NCBI GenBank assembly: GCA_003640385.1
Contig: RCAB01000068.1
Coordinates: 124,001-188,000 of the forward strand
Reading direction: 5' to 3'
DNA length: 64,000 bases
Source of the DNA: Setaria digitata
Taxonomy: Eukaryota > Nematoda > Chromadorea > Rhabditida > Setariidae
In this document: piece after piece, positions 35,049-46,118 of the stretch
How the letters are laid out: every line of letters starts with the position of its first letter
Position numbering within the stretch: position 1 is the first letter of the stretch
Translations under genes and position numbers: made by a program
Notes under the pieces: generated by a model
The model's input: the letters and a program-made list of their open reading frames with translations, nothing else
What the model was told of the DNA's origin: nothing
Database searches by the model: none

Positions 35049-38000
35049 ATGACGGAGTCGCGACAAACCCAATACAAAAATATGGGCAAAGACAGCGAAG
35101 CTTTGAGGAAAAATCGCGTGGAAAATATTATTTCTATTCGGAAAGACAAACGTGAGGAAACGCTGTCGAAACGTCGTAACATACCTGTTGAGTAAGTGAA
35201 ATTTATTTCTTGAAATGAAAACAAATCACTTAGCATTCATAGCAGCCGACTAGAATTTAAAACTCTTTGTTGCTACGTATTTATCGACTTGGTCAACTAT
35301 GTATGACGGAAAATGTTACTTATTTACCCATGTTTTCTTTTTTCCTGCCGAACAACATGTTTGTTAATATAGTGAAGCCCATCAGAAAAGGAAATGTATA
35401 TATCATTTTTGTAGATCGCTGGATTCAGACGATGCGTCAACGAGTGCAGGTGGTGTCGTTGTGAACGGAACTTACAATCGTAATACTCTGGAAGATATTG
35501 TCAAGAAAGCAAGTAGTCAGGATCAAGATGTGCAGCTCACAGCTGTGCAGCAGGTAATAAGTTTTGAGAATTTGTTACTGTAAATGATTGAAGCTAAACT
35601 TCCATGTAAACCATTTTTAAACAGTAAGATGCGTTGTATGAAAATTAAAGGGAAAACTGAAATTTTAACCACCTCGTAAGGTGGCTTAAATTTTAGGGGG
35701 GAAGGAATAAAACTAATCGAGAGTGATGGGAAATGTTTTAAATTTACAAGTATAAGGTGTAGTTAATATAAACATAGCATGCGTGTTTCAGGCACGAAAA
35801 TTGCTCTCGTCTGATCGTAATCCCCCAATTGATGACCTGATCGCATCTGGTATTTTACCAATATTGGTGCAGTGTTTAAGTTCCAATAAGTAGGTTTTAC
35901 ATTACTGTAGATATGGCATGAACTTGAGGCTCGTTGTTCAAGGATATCACATTCAGCGAGATTACTTTTGACTGGGGAGATTAATAAGAAGTAGGGAATC
36001 TTGTTGTCATGATGCGCAGTTTTACGATTTGCTGTAGTAGGAAGCGATTGATAGCGGTTCCAGCCGTATCATATATCTCGAAAGATAGCTGCTTGTACGT
36101 TAAGGTGCGAAATTGTCCAGTGATAACTTTTCCTTCCTTATTTCGATCTTTTTATCTTAATCCTGAATGGAAGCTACTACCTTATTTATTGGGGCACTAG
36201 CGGTTTGTTAAATGTTACCACTGCTCTACTTATACTTCCAAATGATCAAGGATTTCCCATCTCGACAAAATTTTTGTAAAGTGATTCGTTTTATGATTTA
36301 CATGTTTGCATTTTTTGCAGTGTTACACTGCAGTTTGAAGCAGCATGGGCACTGACAAACATAGCGTCAGGAACTTCACAACAAACACAATCTGTTGTTC
36401 AGGCTGGTGCCGTACCTTTATTCCTGGAACTTCTATCTTCAGGAAATATGAATGTCTGTGAACAAGCCGTCTGGGCTCTTGGAAATATTATTGGTTTGTT
36501 TTCGTTATCAACATTCTGAAATTTTTATCAAATTCATCAGTATTAGATTAATGAAGTACAGGTGAAGTGGAAGACCTAACGAAATGCAGATGAAGGTGAA
36601 GTAGTGTGTTCGTAAACTAGGGAAGTGCAGACGAATATGATCATCCAACTTCTTCCCTTTGATAGTTTTCGCTTAATAATTGCTTCTATTCTATATCTTT
36701 TTCCTCAGGGAAAAGTTTATAGTTTATAGTTTCAATTAACGTAAATTTTGTTGAATATGAACAAGCAAAATGTCCTTTTCTTGTAAAATCTTTTTCTTTT
36801 CCTTTTCTCGAATAGATTTGATCTTCAATTTTATAAATATTTTCCAAATGAAAAAAAAAAAGGAAGTTTTAGGTGACGGACCACATTTCCGGGATTACTG
36901 TATTCAGCTTGGAATCGTTGAACCACTACTGAAATTTATTACACCTGGCATCCCCATTGGATTCCTGCGTAATGTTACTTGGGTTATCGTGAATTTATGT
37001 CGTTCCAAGGTGAGTTCCTCGATAAAATAAATTTGGTGAGAGTAATTATGTCGCAGGGATCACTGTCCATTTACTTTAGCTGAACTGCGGACTTTTCAGG
37101 ATCCGCCACCATCACCAGAAATTGTTCAAACACTTTTACCTGCTTTAGCTGCTCTGATAAGCCATACAGACCAAAATATATTGGTAGATACTGTATGGGC
37201 CTTGTCTTATCTTACGGATGGTGGAAATGAACAAATTCAAATGGTCATTAACAGCGGTGTAAGTTTTTTGGTTGCTTAGAAGGGAATCGTAAAATTCTCT
37301 TAGTACAGGCCAGAATCCACATAATATGTGTAGGGAAAGCTCTAGATTTCAAATTTCAGGTTGTGAGCAATTTGATTCCTCTTCTCTCTCATCCTGAAGT
37401 TAAGGTACAAACTGCAGCGTTGCGTGCAGTCGGGAATATTGTTACTGGAACAGATGAACAAACGCAACTTGTTCTGGACTGCGGTGTTTTACAACAAATG
37501 CCTGCATTACTATCGCATCAAAAAGAGAAAATAAATAAAGTATGACGTTTATTCAAAAACTTATATCTTCTCGGTTTTTTTTTTACACTATTTTAAGATC
37601 GCTATATCAGATTGATTTTGCATTTTTTAGGAAGCGGTTTGGTTCCTTTCCAACATAACGGCTGGCAATCAGGCTCAAGTACAAGCTGTAATTGATGCTG
37701 GGTTAATGCCAATGATTATTCATTTATTGGAGAAGGGAGACTTCCAGACACAAAAGGTTTTTTACAGTCGCTTCAGTTTATTATAGTTTTTGGAAAAAAA
37801 AAAAATTCCCGTTAATTTGTAATCTAGGAAGCAGCATGGGCTGTTTCGAACGTTACAATCAGTGGACGCGCCGAACAAGTAGAATATATGGTTTCACAAG
37901 GTGTGATACCACCATTCTGTGCTCTACTTTCCATACGTGATTCACAAATTGTGCATGTTGTCCTGGATGGCCTTAATAATATTCTCAAAATGGCTGGACC

Positions 38001-38491
38001 GCGTTCTGAAGCGATTTGCACAATGATTGAAGAATGCGGAGGTAAGATTTAAGTTCTATGCGTAAATTAAGAAATTCATCTGGTAATGAGGAATTTTTAT
38101 ATCTTCACCTTCTTGTACCGCAGAAACTGTAGATATTATTGATCTGTTAGGTTTTTTTTTTTTAATTTAACACACTTATACTCGTAGATTGCACATATAC
38201 CAAGGGACTGGATAGGGTAAAAGATTGTAATTATATTCCACTATAGGGGATAATTTAAAAAGATGATGCACAGTTGATCAAGATACAAAAAATTTCAGTA
38301 TCTTTACTGCTTCAGGTTTGGATAAGATCGAGCACTTGCAAAATCATGAAAGTGAGGAAATTTATAAATTGGCCTACGAAATCATTGATAATTACTTTTC
38401 GGAAACTGACGATGATGGAATAGCTACAGGAGATCATTTTTTTGAATCAACGCAACAGAACGTTCCATCGGAAGGATTCTCGTTCCAGTAA
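35049..38491 (+). CDS. ima-3: Importin alpha (karyopherin alpha, KPNA3/4-like)
   Basis: Importin alpha is the adaptor that binds nuclear localisation signals and hands cargo to importin beta. Ten exons, 35049-35191, 35415-35553, 35792-35889, 36321-36493, 36873-37009, 37100-37258, 37360-37539, 37631-37756, 37828-38041 and 38316-38491, give 514 residues, a normal family length. The basic IBB segment is at the N-terminus ([19 protein letters not shown], then SKRRNIPVE). Armadillo repeats carry the NLS-groove signature repeatedly: [71 protein letters not shown]. The C-terminus has an acidic patch (SETDDDG). The repeat wording resembles the KPNA3/4 branch, so the symbol ima-3 is by similarity to the C. 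elegans paralog. Confidence 0.95.
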
Positions 38492-40986
38492 TGGGGTGTT
38501 TATTGGGAAATTTTTCATCCTTAATCCTTGTCCTTCTGCCCATTCCCTTTCTGTTTTTTATTTGTCATCCTGGCATTAGGATAGTTGAGAAATTTAAAAA
38601 TTTAGAACCGGCGAATGGTGGACCTTATTCTTCCTTTTACTTCATGCTATTTCTGACCATAAGTGGAGAGACCTTTGTTGTATCTATCAAATTGTTTTTG
38701 ATCCCCAAAGCTGATTTGTATCATTTTTAGTGTCCTAACTCTTTTTTTGAAAAAAATTGCGTAATGATTGACTTATCTGTTGTTTGTCTGTACTTCAAGC
38801 AGAAGGCTATAATTTCTATCTTATGGGGCAGATTTTTTTTTTTTTTTTGTTTGTTTAGACGACCATTTTTCTTTGGTATGTATGTCTTCGCATTGAATAT
38901 TGTTTGTTCGATTTGTTTTTTGTCCGTTCTTATGATTTTTGTTTGTATGTTTTTGCATGTATTTTTATCAGTCTTATGAAATATCCCATGCAACGCACTT
39001 GCTTACTGTAGTTTTTCTTTTGTAGCAAATTCATGCGAAGAGTAGTGCTATTCACAAAATGTCGTAGGACGCTGCGTGAGTGTCATTCTTCATAATCTCC
39101 GGAGGTATTCGATTACCATTAGTTTGGCCACTTGATTGCATGTCAGCCTGACCGTTCATCAGCCTTTCTGTAGAGGTTCACTGTGCCAGTGAAATCTTAT
39201 TTTTCCCGTGCACAAATTAAGCTATCTGACCACGGCTACGATTACCTGTCTCTTCACTTTTTTTCGTCCCGTAAAGAGCTTTTCTGTTATTTGCACTGTT
39301 TTTGCTATTTATGTTTTGTTTGAGAAACTCCGTGGTGTTTTTTCAGATCTTTTTAGATCATTTTTAGTCATATTTCAAAACCTTTTTCTGAATTGACAAA
39401 AGATTTTTTTTTATTTAATCAGCTCTGTCCAAAAAAAGGAACCTTTTATTGCGAAACTAAAATATTTTTTTTTTTTTTCAGTATGAACGGGTAATTTCTT
39501 GGGCTTGTTTCTTAGTCAAATCCAACAGTTAGTATGCGAATTAAAAAAATTTTTTTTAAATTAGGATGTTTTATAGTTTTTTCATTGCAATTTTAATGTG
39601 CGCCGCTAAGGACAGCAGTGGCATCGTTTCACTGGTATTGTCTTTTGCTAAACTGCTCATTTTTTTCCTATTTCATTTAAAATTTATGGAAGAGTATTCC
39701 TAAGTCTGTAAGTCAGTGACATTGCAGTTCATCTTATTTTTGCTTCTCCCGAGGAAGTTTTTTCTTCTGGGAACTAGACCCTATTTCTCTCATCGTGACC
39801 CGATTCTGTGCTCGACTGTATGTTATGTATGTCTGGATTATGTTTGTATGTATGCTTTAATTCGGAATTCAAGTTTCACTTTATGACTTCCTGCTGACTG
39901 TACCGCATGTCTTGAGCTGGACGATGTTTTATTCGTTTTTAAAAATGTCTTTTTTTTTTTTTTTTTGCGAATCTTCGAATCTTTTGCTCGTTGTTCTTCT
40001 CCTCTTTTGCTTTTTATTATCGCCTTTTATTCCGTCCATTCAGTAAAGGTCTCTCCGGACCCGAACCCCCACGTTTTTTAGGCCTTGCCCAACTGCCTCT
40101 CGCTTCTCCGCTGCGTTCTAATGTCATTAATTTATGCTTAGTTCACCATTTCTGAGAAGTACATTCACCAAGAAAATTCTAGTTTTTGATCTGGCTTATG
40201 TCAGAAAAGGGAAATTAGTATAATCCGAACAGAACACATCAACTGTAGAGCATCGTACCGCCTAACTAGTTTCCGTAGATTCGTGAACTTCACGGATTTT
40301 TGAATCCAGAAGGTATTTCACACGAATATTCTGACTATCCATTCTTCTTTCTACATTTAAACATGCTATACACCCGCATTTAGTCGGTCGCTAAAGTCCT
40401 TCTCTTCCACCGTAATGAGTGAATTTTTGTGGTAAGCTAGGTTCTGCTAAGGAGCGGCCTTCAAGACTTTTTTTTTTTTGCTAACCACAATATCATACGA
40501 ACATTACATAGATCTTCGATTGTTTATATTTTGTATTTTTATGTTTCACACCTTTATTTGCAAATTTATCCTCATATTAAAGTCGCGTACTGTTTCTTGC
40601 GCACTATGCATACATGGCGCTGACTTGAGTTCTGGAATTTGTGTAGAGTCTGATAAGGGAACGATCGGAAACATTCCAAAAAAAAAAACTATCACTGCAC
40701 ATCCCACCTGAAGATTTTTCGAAATCTCGGTTGAAGAATAACACGGAGTTTTATACGTGGCAAACATCACAAAACCTCTCAAGCTACCAATTTATTGCAA
40801 CATCGAACGACAGAGTTGCGGAAAATTATGATTGTGGGAGAAGTTAAGGTATGATGGGGAAGGGAAGGGGTGATGATATTTCTTCAGCTATTTTAAAGAT
40901 TTCGAAGATCTCAGGAAATAAAATTTTCTTTTAAAATAATATTTGGAGATAACGGAATTTCATCCTTGAATTTAGAAAGAACAGTT
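38492..40986. other. T-rich convergent gap after importin alpha
   Basis: The 2.5 kb between the importin alpha stop and the isomerase stop is rich in T runs on the plus strand (for example 38829-38848, 39463-39478, 39951-39966 and 40471-40480). Plus-strand frames here (38491-38730, 38764-38979, 39208-39396, 40478-40711) are Phe/Leu-rich and look like T-composition artefacts. Part may be a long importin alpha 3' untranslated region. No second gene is supported. Confidence 0.5.
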
Positions 40987-43345
40987 TCAATTGTCTTTTT
41001 CAGGTGTGAAGGCACGGTAAGCCAGAAAATCACCGTTTGATATGATATTTACATGGCTTATAGTTGCAGGGATAAAGTACGTATCACCTCGATTCACCTT
41101 AAATTTCTCAACGCCAACATGCATTTCAGCTGAGCCTTTTATTATTATAATAATACTACTAGCACCGACGTCTCGCAATTCAGTGACTTCACTCTGAAAT
41201 GAAAGAAAAGAGAGGATCTTCAAAGAGATTATTTTTTCTTTTTATCTATATTACTTTAAAATTCTCACTGTTTGTTCTCATGTCTTCTCGGGATAAGATT
41301 TAAAATTCAAACATGACGCAAAAAAAAAAAGAACTGACACTATCCAAAATGCACTCTTTGAAACTACTTTATGAATACCAAGGTCATACAAAATCACCTT
41401 TAATTCATGGACTGCAAATTCTTGAACGGGTGGCGCATATTCCCTTATTCCAGGACCAATTACTTTTGGAGAAAGTGGTCGTGGCTGAGCCATTTCGAAT
41501 GTCAAGTCTGAGCAAAGTGTGTCGACATCCTTGAATTTCGGTGTTAGACCAGCACGAATAGTATTGTCTGAACAAGCCATGCACTCCATACAATCTGTAG
41601 AAATTTTCAGCAACTTCTGGAAAGTTTTTCCAACAACGAACAATCAAGATTTATTACAAAAATTGCAGTATAAATCCTGTGCTTACCTCCCAGAAGATAT
41701 GCATGAGGAGAATTCGGTCCTATAAAAACAGCTTCTCCTTTTTTCAGTGTAAAATAATTTATCAAAAGCGGTGCGAACACACCTACATCACTGGGGTACT
41801 CATTGTTCAGTCGCAGAAGTAACTCTTCGAGATCGGAGCGATTACTTTCTGCAAAATAAATAAAGATAGTCAGTACTTTATAATTGATATAAATATAAAT
41901 AGATTCTTCGGTAAATAAATAACTTTCCAAAAGCTATAATGAAAAATAATATATATATATATTTTACAGAATAGACTGCTTGAAAGGCATGCTTAGCGTT
42001 TTTTCTTCAAGAAAAAAATTTCTTACTAGCGATTAAAGGCTAACTGTTCATAAGGCGTTCCATTAATTGTTTCACCGCTCTGGATACATTTTCGTCTGAT
42101 GAACGTATGTATTCAGAAAAAATCCTCTTTAAGGCCTCTCGTCTTTCAGCCTCATTTCCAGTTTTCAAGGATTCAATAGCATTTCTTGATGTAATTAAGC
42201 TTTGTAGTTCGGGGAAAGCTAAAAAGAATTATGTGTGAAAGAATCAGAGAAAAATAACAGCATTGTCCGACTTACAGTCAATATCGAAAACTACATAATG
42301 CCGCAACAAACGTTTCAAATGAAAACGTTAAACCTTTAATATTATCATAAATTTCACAGGAGAGACGAAAACCACTTAACAGTTGGAAATCAGACAAGGC
42401 AATGGCCATTTCTGGTTTATGATTGCTATCTGGATAGTGAGCTGGATCACGATTGTGCAATATATTCGCTTTTTCCTACAAACGATTAGAAATAGCATCA
42501 ACAAGCGAATATGCCTCACAAAATCTTTGTAAACTAAACGCATTCGATTTATGCAGGTTTTTTCTTCACATCCCAGTTTTTTCACAGCGTTCAATGATGT
42601 ATCATTATCTAGCGAATGTGGAATAAAGGAGAATAAATTTTCCCTAAAAATCTGTTAAATACACCTGATGATGCAGAAAAGAATTACTTTTTTACCAACC
42701 ATATAGCTAAATTTTCAGCAACCGTAAAAATTAATGTAATAACCTTATCTGGATGACTTTGTATTGAAAGTGCTTTATTCACCGAAAGCACTTTGAACAA
42801 AAACTGCAACGATCCATTTTCATGAACACCTAGTGAAGATTTTGATTCATTAATTTTTTTTGATAAAAGTGTCCCGTCTGATGCAAGCTTTGATGGTCCA
42901 TTTGGGTGAACACCCATCCATAACTGAAATGAATTCAAGGGAAATGCTATCAACCTAAAATATGAATCTCTGCTGTAAATATTATTTAAGGAAGCTTAAA
43001 TCTGACGCATTCCGTATCTCAATTGAGAAAGATGAAAAAAAATTTTTTGTCTCATTCGTTCTACAGAAATAAGAACAGGAGAATCGAAGTATACTGATAA
43101 CGAAAATCCAGTTGTTACTAACTCAATGATAACTGATTAATTAGAAAAACTGCATAGAACCCTTTTAAAAAGTAATTAAAGCAGTTAATCAGTAGCTAGA
43201 GTTAGATAACACGAACCTCTGCATAGGGCTTGTTTTCATCAACAATAAACTGTTTGTCAGCTGAATGCATCAAGCTGGCCACTTCACTCTGACTTCCTTG
43301 GCGTCCCCAATCATACGTCTGTACAGTGCATATCAATTTCTCCAT
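40987..43345 (-). CDS. Mannose-6-phosphate isomerase (phosphomannose isomerase, type I)
   Basis: This zinc enzyme interconverts fructose-6-phosphate and mannose-6-phosphate, feeding GDP-mannose and N-glycan synthesis. Exons 43345-43217, 42923-42744, 42475-42334, 42218-42045, 41848-41687, 41594-41398 and 41193-40987 join in phase to 396 residues; human MPI has 423. The zinc ligands are visible: Gln98 and His100 (SIQSHPDK), Glu125 (HKPEMAIAL) and His257 ([11 protein letters not shown]). Other signatures are [41 protein letters not shown] and [20 protein letters not shown]. The ATG at 43345 begins the conserved N-terminus. A T-rich acceptor AG (43353-43354) seven bases upstream suggests trans-splicing. 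It works upstream of the pathway that supplies STT3, but the shared location is not evidence of co-regulation. Confidence 0.96.
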
Positions 43346-43639
43346 TTAGCCACTATAAAAAGATCTGCTTCAAGTGTGCTGATAGCTTGAAACTTAGCAG
43401 ATATTTCCACATTTAAAAGGAAATGTCACAAAATTCTAATTCACACGAAAGCATAAGTTTTTTCAAATTCAAAAATTATTTCCGAAATGAGAGGCCTCTG
43501 CTAAGTCACTAATGTTAATTACAAATAATAGGAAGCCTGGATATTACAATACTGTTCGCAAATAAGACTACAGCTTATTAAGCACTGACTGCTAGCAGAA
43601 CTGCATAAAAAAATCTCGTCGGTGCACCACACTCCCACG

Positions 43640-43836
43640 CTCCGCTTCCCACGTGACACAAGACTTCTTATGCTTCGCTCCTCACGTGACACACGCTCCC
43701 AGTATCGTGCCAACCACGTCACCATGTGCACGATCACACGCATCTGATGCGAAGCTGTTATATAAGCTTAAGAAAGAGTGCAAGCCAGCGCGCCATTTTG
43801 AAAGGTGCACTGAGTGGAGGACACGTGTACGTCAAG
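43640..43836 (+). promoter_or_regulatory. E-box tandem, TATA element and possible noncoding first exon
   Basis: Two related 21-bp units at 43640-43660 and 43673-43693 each end in CACGTGACACA, 33 bp apart; a CACGTCAC follows near 43715. TATATAAG at 43759-43766 is followed by a GC-rich stretch (gcgcgccattttg) and a CACGTG at 43822-43827. A consensus donor, GTCAAG|GTACGT, has its exon end at 43836. This reads like a plus-strand core promoter with a short untranslated exon, most simply for the transporter 2.3 kb downstream. Transcript evidence would decide. Confidence 0.4.
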
Positions 43837-43959
43837 GTACGTCCTAATTTAACGCAGAACGTGAATTAACAGTGTCATTCCAAGCATGCTTATCTTAATT
43901 AAAATATGTTTTCTCAACTAATTGTTGCCTACTACTGACATCCGTTGACATCTGTGGGG

Positions 43960-44033
43960 TGATAATCTTTTATTAACGGCAAGTTGATAAGTTGTTTGAT
44001 GTTATCAGTAGTGTAGTGGAAGGTTATTGATAA
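43960..44033. promoter_or_regulatory. Cluster of four TGATAA (GATA-factor) sites
   Basis: Exact TGATAA occurs at 43960-43965, 43985-43990 and 44028-44033, and its complement TTATCA at 44002-44007. TGATAA is the extended site favoured by intestinal GATA factors (ELT-2/ELT-7) in nematodes. Position upstream of a transporter gene fits gut expression, which is an inference. Confidence 0.55.
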
Positions 44034-46118
44034 GTTGGTGAACATGAATTGAGATGATATAGTGCTCATATAAGTGAAAGGATACTGTGACTTTTCTGTC
44101 CGAGAAATTAGCATATTTGAAGTTGTTTATTGAAAGCTGACTCTTCTGGTTCTGATTAAATTTTGCTTGATGATATATCTTGTTTAAGGTATGTTAGAAT
44201 TTAATACAATTTAATTGATTTTATCACTGATATTGCCTTAACTTACCTCTTTGATAACGATATTCCACTTGTGCTTTTAAGCCTCACATTTGTATTATCA
44301 TTCGGCTATCATCATTTTAAACTACTGATGAATCACGGCTTTATCCGAGTATTTTTAATTTATACTATACTAAAGGATAAATTTGGAAGAAACAAAGATT
44401 TCTAGTATTGGTAATCTCCAGAATTTGACCACTTAATCTTGGATTTTTCGAAATTTTTGGTTTAGGAAGAAATGTAAATATTTGATGTGAAAATTGTTAA
44501 ATTAGATTTTAGGAAAAAAGTAAAACAACGACACAAAAGACAAGAAGAAAACTGAAAACACTGTTGAAAATGAATAATTTATTTGCAAAATTTCTCCGTA
44601 AATGTTTTTAAAACCAGATTTTAATAATCTCACGTGGAGCACCAGTCAGAAGCTTATTCAAAATCAGTACAAAGATTACTTAGAATAAATGAATAACAAA
44701 TGCAACCAAATATTTGAGGAGGCTATTCGACCATACTCAGTGGTTTTAAAAATTGTGGGAAGGCAAAATACTTAGATTAATTTCAAAGAAAAACTGATTT
44801 ATTATCCTTTCAGGTTTTTTTAAATCAAAAAAAAATTGTTTCTATTCATAACCAATAATAATAAGACTTTAAATCTAAGAATTGTGCAGTTTAGTAATTG
44901 CTATGTTATGGTTTAATTAAGTCAATAATTTCGCTATCAATTATGAATCAAGTAACCTGCAAATTCTTTTTATTTGAAACTTTTCACAAATTTGTTGACT
45001 TCAAATATTGTTCCACACTAATTAATAACTTCTGCATGTTGTTTACATAATGGTTTCGTAAACAAAATCTGGATGAAGTTCAAAGTTTCTTCTACATTTC
45101 CCGGTAGATTTTTTTTTTTTTGAAATTTCTAAGGAGTTGGATAAGCATAGATATTATTCTTTTCCATTAATTTCAAATTCAGATTTACTAATTCATAAAA
45201 ATCTAAAAATTGTAATAAAATGGTATGTCCATAATTAGCATATGTTCCTCAGTTTTAGGTCATTCTGACAGTTGTTGTCTTAAGATTTCAAACAAAAACC
45301 AACTTCCCTAAATAAATTAATTAATATTGCAATTCTGAAGCATGCAGAGCTGCTTGGATACTTCTTGGCAAAGGATTAAAATGAAACACGCACTGCTCAA
45401 TTATAAGTTAAGTCTCTTATCACCAGTCATGAATAATTTATCGGACAACTGAGACTATAAGCTATCACTGCCTGAATATGCTATCACTATAGACTTATTT
45501 ATCATCGTGATGTACTGGTTTTAGTCGTTGCTTGTTATGGAAACAAGTTTACTTCTCTCCCTTTCCTTCTCTACCTGCTGAATGACGTATGACTCACCAG
45601 CCACCTGCCTGTCCATATTTTAACAATCATCTGTCACATTTCCAAATTGATTCACTTCAGGATCGTTCCATCACTTCCGAAATTTCCTCACTGGTCAGGG
45701 ACAGTTGGATGTTGTGTGTACGGGACATTTTTCGAGGTAGTTAAGTTGTGGACTCGGGAAAGCTATTTGCTGCTCTGAGAATTCTTGGAATTCATCCTTT
45801 TGAGAACTCTCGGAGTGCTCTGCTTTCCATATCAAATAATTCAATGTCTGGCAATATTTCAGTTCCTGCTTATTCCACCTATTATTTTATATCCCTGCTT
45901 GTCAGTAAATCAATCTATTTATTTTCCTACACATAAAGTCTTCTCCGATGTCATCTTTAGTTGGAAGTTTGCAATTCTCACTATGATAACTCTTGAAAGT
46001 ACTCATTCTTAGCACAATGCATTCTCGCTGTTTCACATAACGGTAGTAAATGTTGTGCTTTATTCTGACGTCCGTTAATTCTAAAACTTAATTCGCTGAA
46101 AAAGAAAGATTCAGAAGC

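Larger units (their letters stand above)
43346..46118. promoter_or_regulatory. Divergent region between mannose-6-phosphate isomerase and OATP
   Basis: This 2.8-kb gap separates oppositely transcribed genes. A GC-rich island at about 43610-43840 has repeated CACGTG elements and a TATATAAG at 43759-43766. A TGATAA cluster lies at 43960-44033. The rest (44100-46118) is AT-rich with no recognised exon; the last 600 bp is richer in C and T and has an AP-1-like TGACTCA near 45590. It probably includes an untranslated first exon and intron of the transporter gene. Confidence 0.5.

Noticed and set aside
43653..43847. Plus-strand 64-codon frame in the GC-rich island
   Set aside because: It spans E-boxes and the TATA element; promoter composition explains the open frame.
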